In this document: in pieces, positions 62,847-64,000 of the stretch
How the letters are laid out: the number at the start of each line of letters is the position of its first letter
Numbering within the stretch: position 1 is the stretch's first letter
Assembly: GCA_034509425.1 (NCBI GenBank)
Contig: JAVTVJ010000011.1
Coordinates: forward strand, 8,260,001 to 8,324,000
Reading direction: 5' to 3'
Origin: Eopsaltria australis
Lineage: Eukaryota; Chordata; Aves; Passeriformes; Petroicidae
Length of the DNA: 64,000 nucleotides
Notes under the pieces: model-generated
What the model saw: the letters and a program-made list of their open reading frames with translations, nothing else
Told to the model about the DNA's origin: nothing
Databases searched by the model: none
Program-made: the position numbers and the translations under genes

Positions 62847-64000
62847 AGTCTCTTATCAATTGCATTCATTTGCCTGTACTAGTACCTTCACAATTTCTGT
62901 TTGTCTACAGTTTGATTGCCCACTTTACATCATTTCTAGAGGACTCTGTCCCTGTGAATTTTAGGATCACTTAATTAAAATTACAATGGCTGAAAAATCA
63001 GATGAGATTTAAAAGACCCCGTAACAGTGCTTGAAACACTACTTGATCCTCTTGGATTTGGAGAAGTCTCAACTCCTTAAAAGCATAAAACCCAGCTCGT
63101 TCACTCTGAAGTCTGCTTTACATTGTTCTTACACCTCAATATAATTTCCAATACGAAGGCTCAGACCTTCAAACTGTGTTTGGAACTGCAGATGTCACAT
63201 CGAATTCAATGGCAGCTTTGACACACTACTGCTTTTTGCTCCATCAGAACAGACCTTTGTCAGCATCTCCAAAAGCGTGGAGGGTTGATATGCAGTGTGA
63301 GGATTTTTGTAAACTGCATTGCATGTTACATGAAGTGGGAATATCTCCAGTACATATTTTTTCAAAAATTATATTCCCTCAGGTCTTGAATGATCTAACA
63401 TCCTCCTTTAACTGAGTATAAATTCAACAACTTTATATAACAAGTATTATAATATTATTTGTAGTAACTCATCCAAGAGATCGGCGCTAACTTTATACCT
63501 TTTCTGGATGAAAATAGTATTATTTTTTTCTATTCTATGCAGTGGGATTTATTTTACAAATTAACATTAATGTTAAGCACGCAGCATTGCATCTGCCTAA
63601 CAATTACTATGGCCCTAATAAGGTAGTTAAGGGGTTCAGCCAAAAGTATCCCTTGAAGTTTTACTTGTTCTCTTTTCCATATAGCAGCCATTAGCCCTGC
63701 AGACATCCATGGCCTACACGTAGTAATATCATAATGAGCACAGTAACAGCTTTGTCCACAGCCTGTCTTTGATTTCTTGCCCTCGACATTCCTCCTCCTC
63801 TGGCTAGTCTGTTTCTGTTTCTGAGCTAAATGATTTATCATCTTGTCAGTGGATTTCTTCTACACCTTGTATTTATTTGTCCCACCCTATACCTCCCAGT
63901 AATTTTTATCTGTTTTTTGCATTGTTTGTCAATGTCTTGACAGTTCTCAGAATCTGACACACAGTACAGCATGTGGCCAGGAGGAGAACTTTCCATAGTA
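62847..64000. other. candidate 3' UTR and downstream DNA
   Basis: AT-rich sequence following the stop of the candidate last exon. An ATTAAA word at 62974-62979 could serve as a weak polyadenylation signal, and another overlaps the stop itself. No canonical AATAAA was noticed close by. The ORFs at 63176 and 63554 lack support. Confidence 0.3.

Overview
The window reads as bird nuclear DNA. The main evidence is five fragments of the chicken-repeat-1 (CR1) LINE family. Three of them keep the CR1 3' end, which closes on ATTCTATGA-like octamers instead of a poly-A tail. The rest fits this reading: the DNA is AT-rich and CpG-poor, has almost no other interspersed repeat, and has no long uninterrupted gene. 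I cannot name the species. There is no sign of bacterial, organellar or viral gene organisation, and I recognised no tRNA, rRNA, snRNA or CRISPR array. Layout: 1-19 kb is repeat-poor, gene-poor sequence with CR1 copies at 1282-1653 (+), 5763-6100 (+) and 9931-10465 (-). From about 19 kb to 63 kb the plus strand carries a spaced series of short, open, coding-like blocks bounded by splice-like sites, separated by introns of 1 to 18 kb. The best supported set is 31405-31498, 33116-33144, 44063-44151 and 62315-62846. Each has one usable reading frame (or, for the second, the frame set by the first), and the phases join at all three junctions (1/1, 0/0, 2/2). The last block opens at a strong acceptor and runs 176 codons to a stop. 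Two further blocks, 19253-19492 and 20682-20763, also join in phase (0/0), but the second ends in phase 1 while 31405 needs phase 0. At least one exon between them is therefore missing or wrong. I do not recognise the protein. It would have a cysteine-rich stretch, then a helical or coiled-coil-like stretch, then a basic low-complexity tail. All of this is inference from splice signals and frame, not from homology. Remaining content: CR1 copies at 53290-54045 (+) and 60389-60579 (+), a T-rich plus (GTT)8 tract near 25.7 kb, a G16 run at 36328, several two-copy tandem duplications, and two notable perfect or near-perfect hairpins (21596-21639 and 55583-55611). One possible minus-strand exon (36797-36985) lies inside the largest gap of the first half of the plus-strand model. 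Most remaining open frames of 60-140 codons are what AT-rich non-coding DNA of this length produces by chance.
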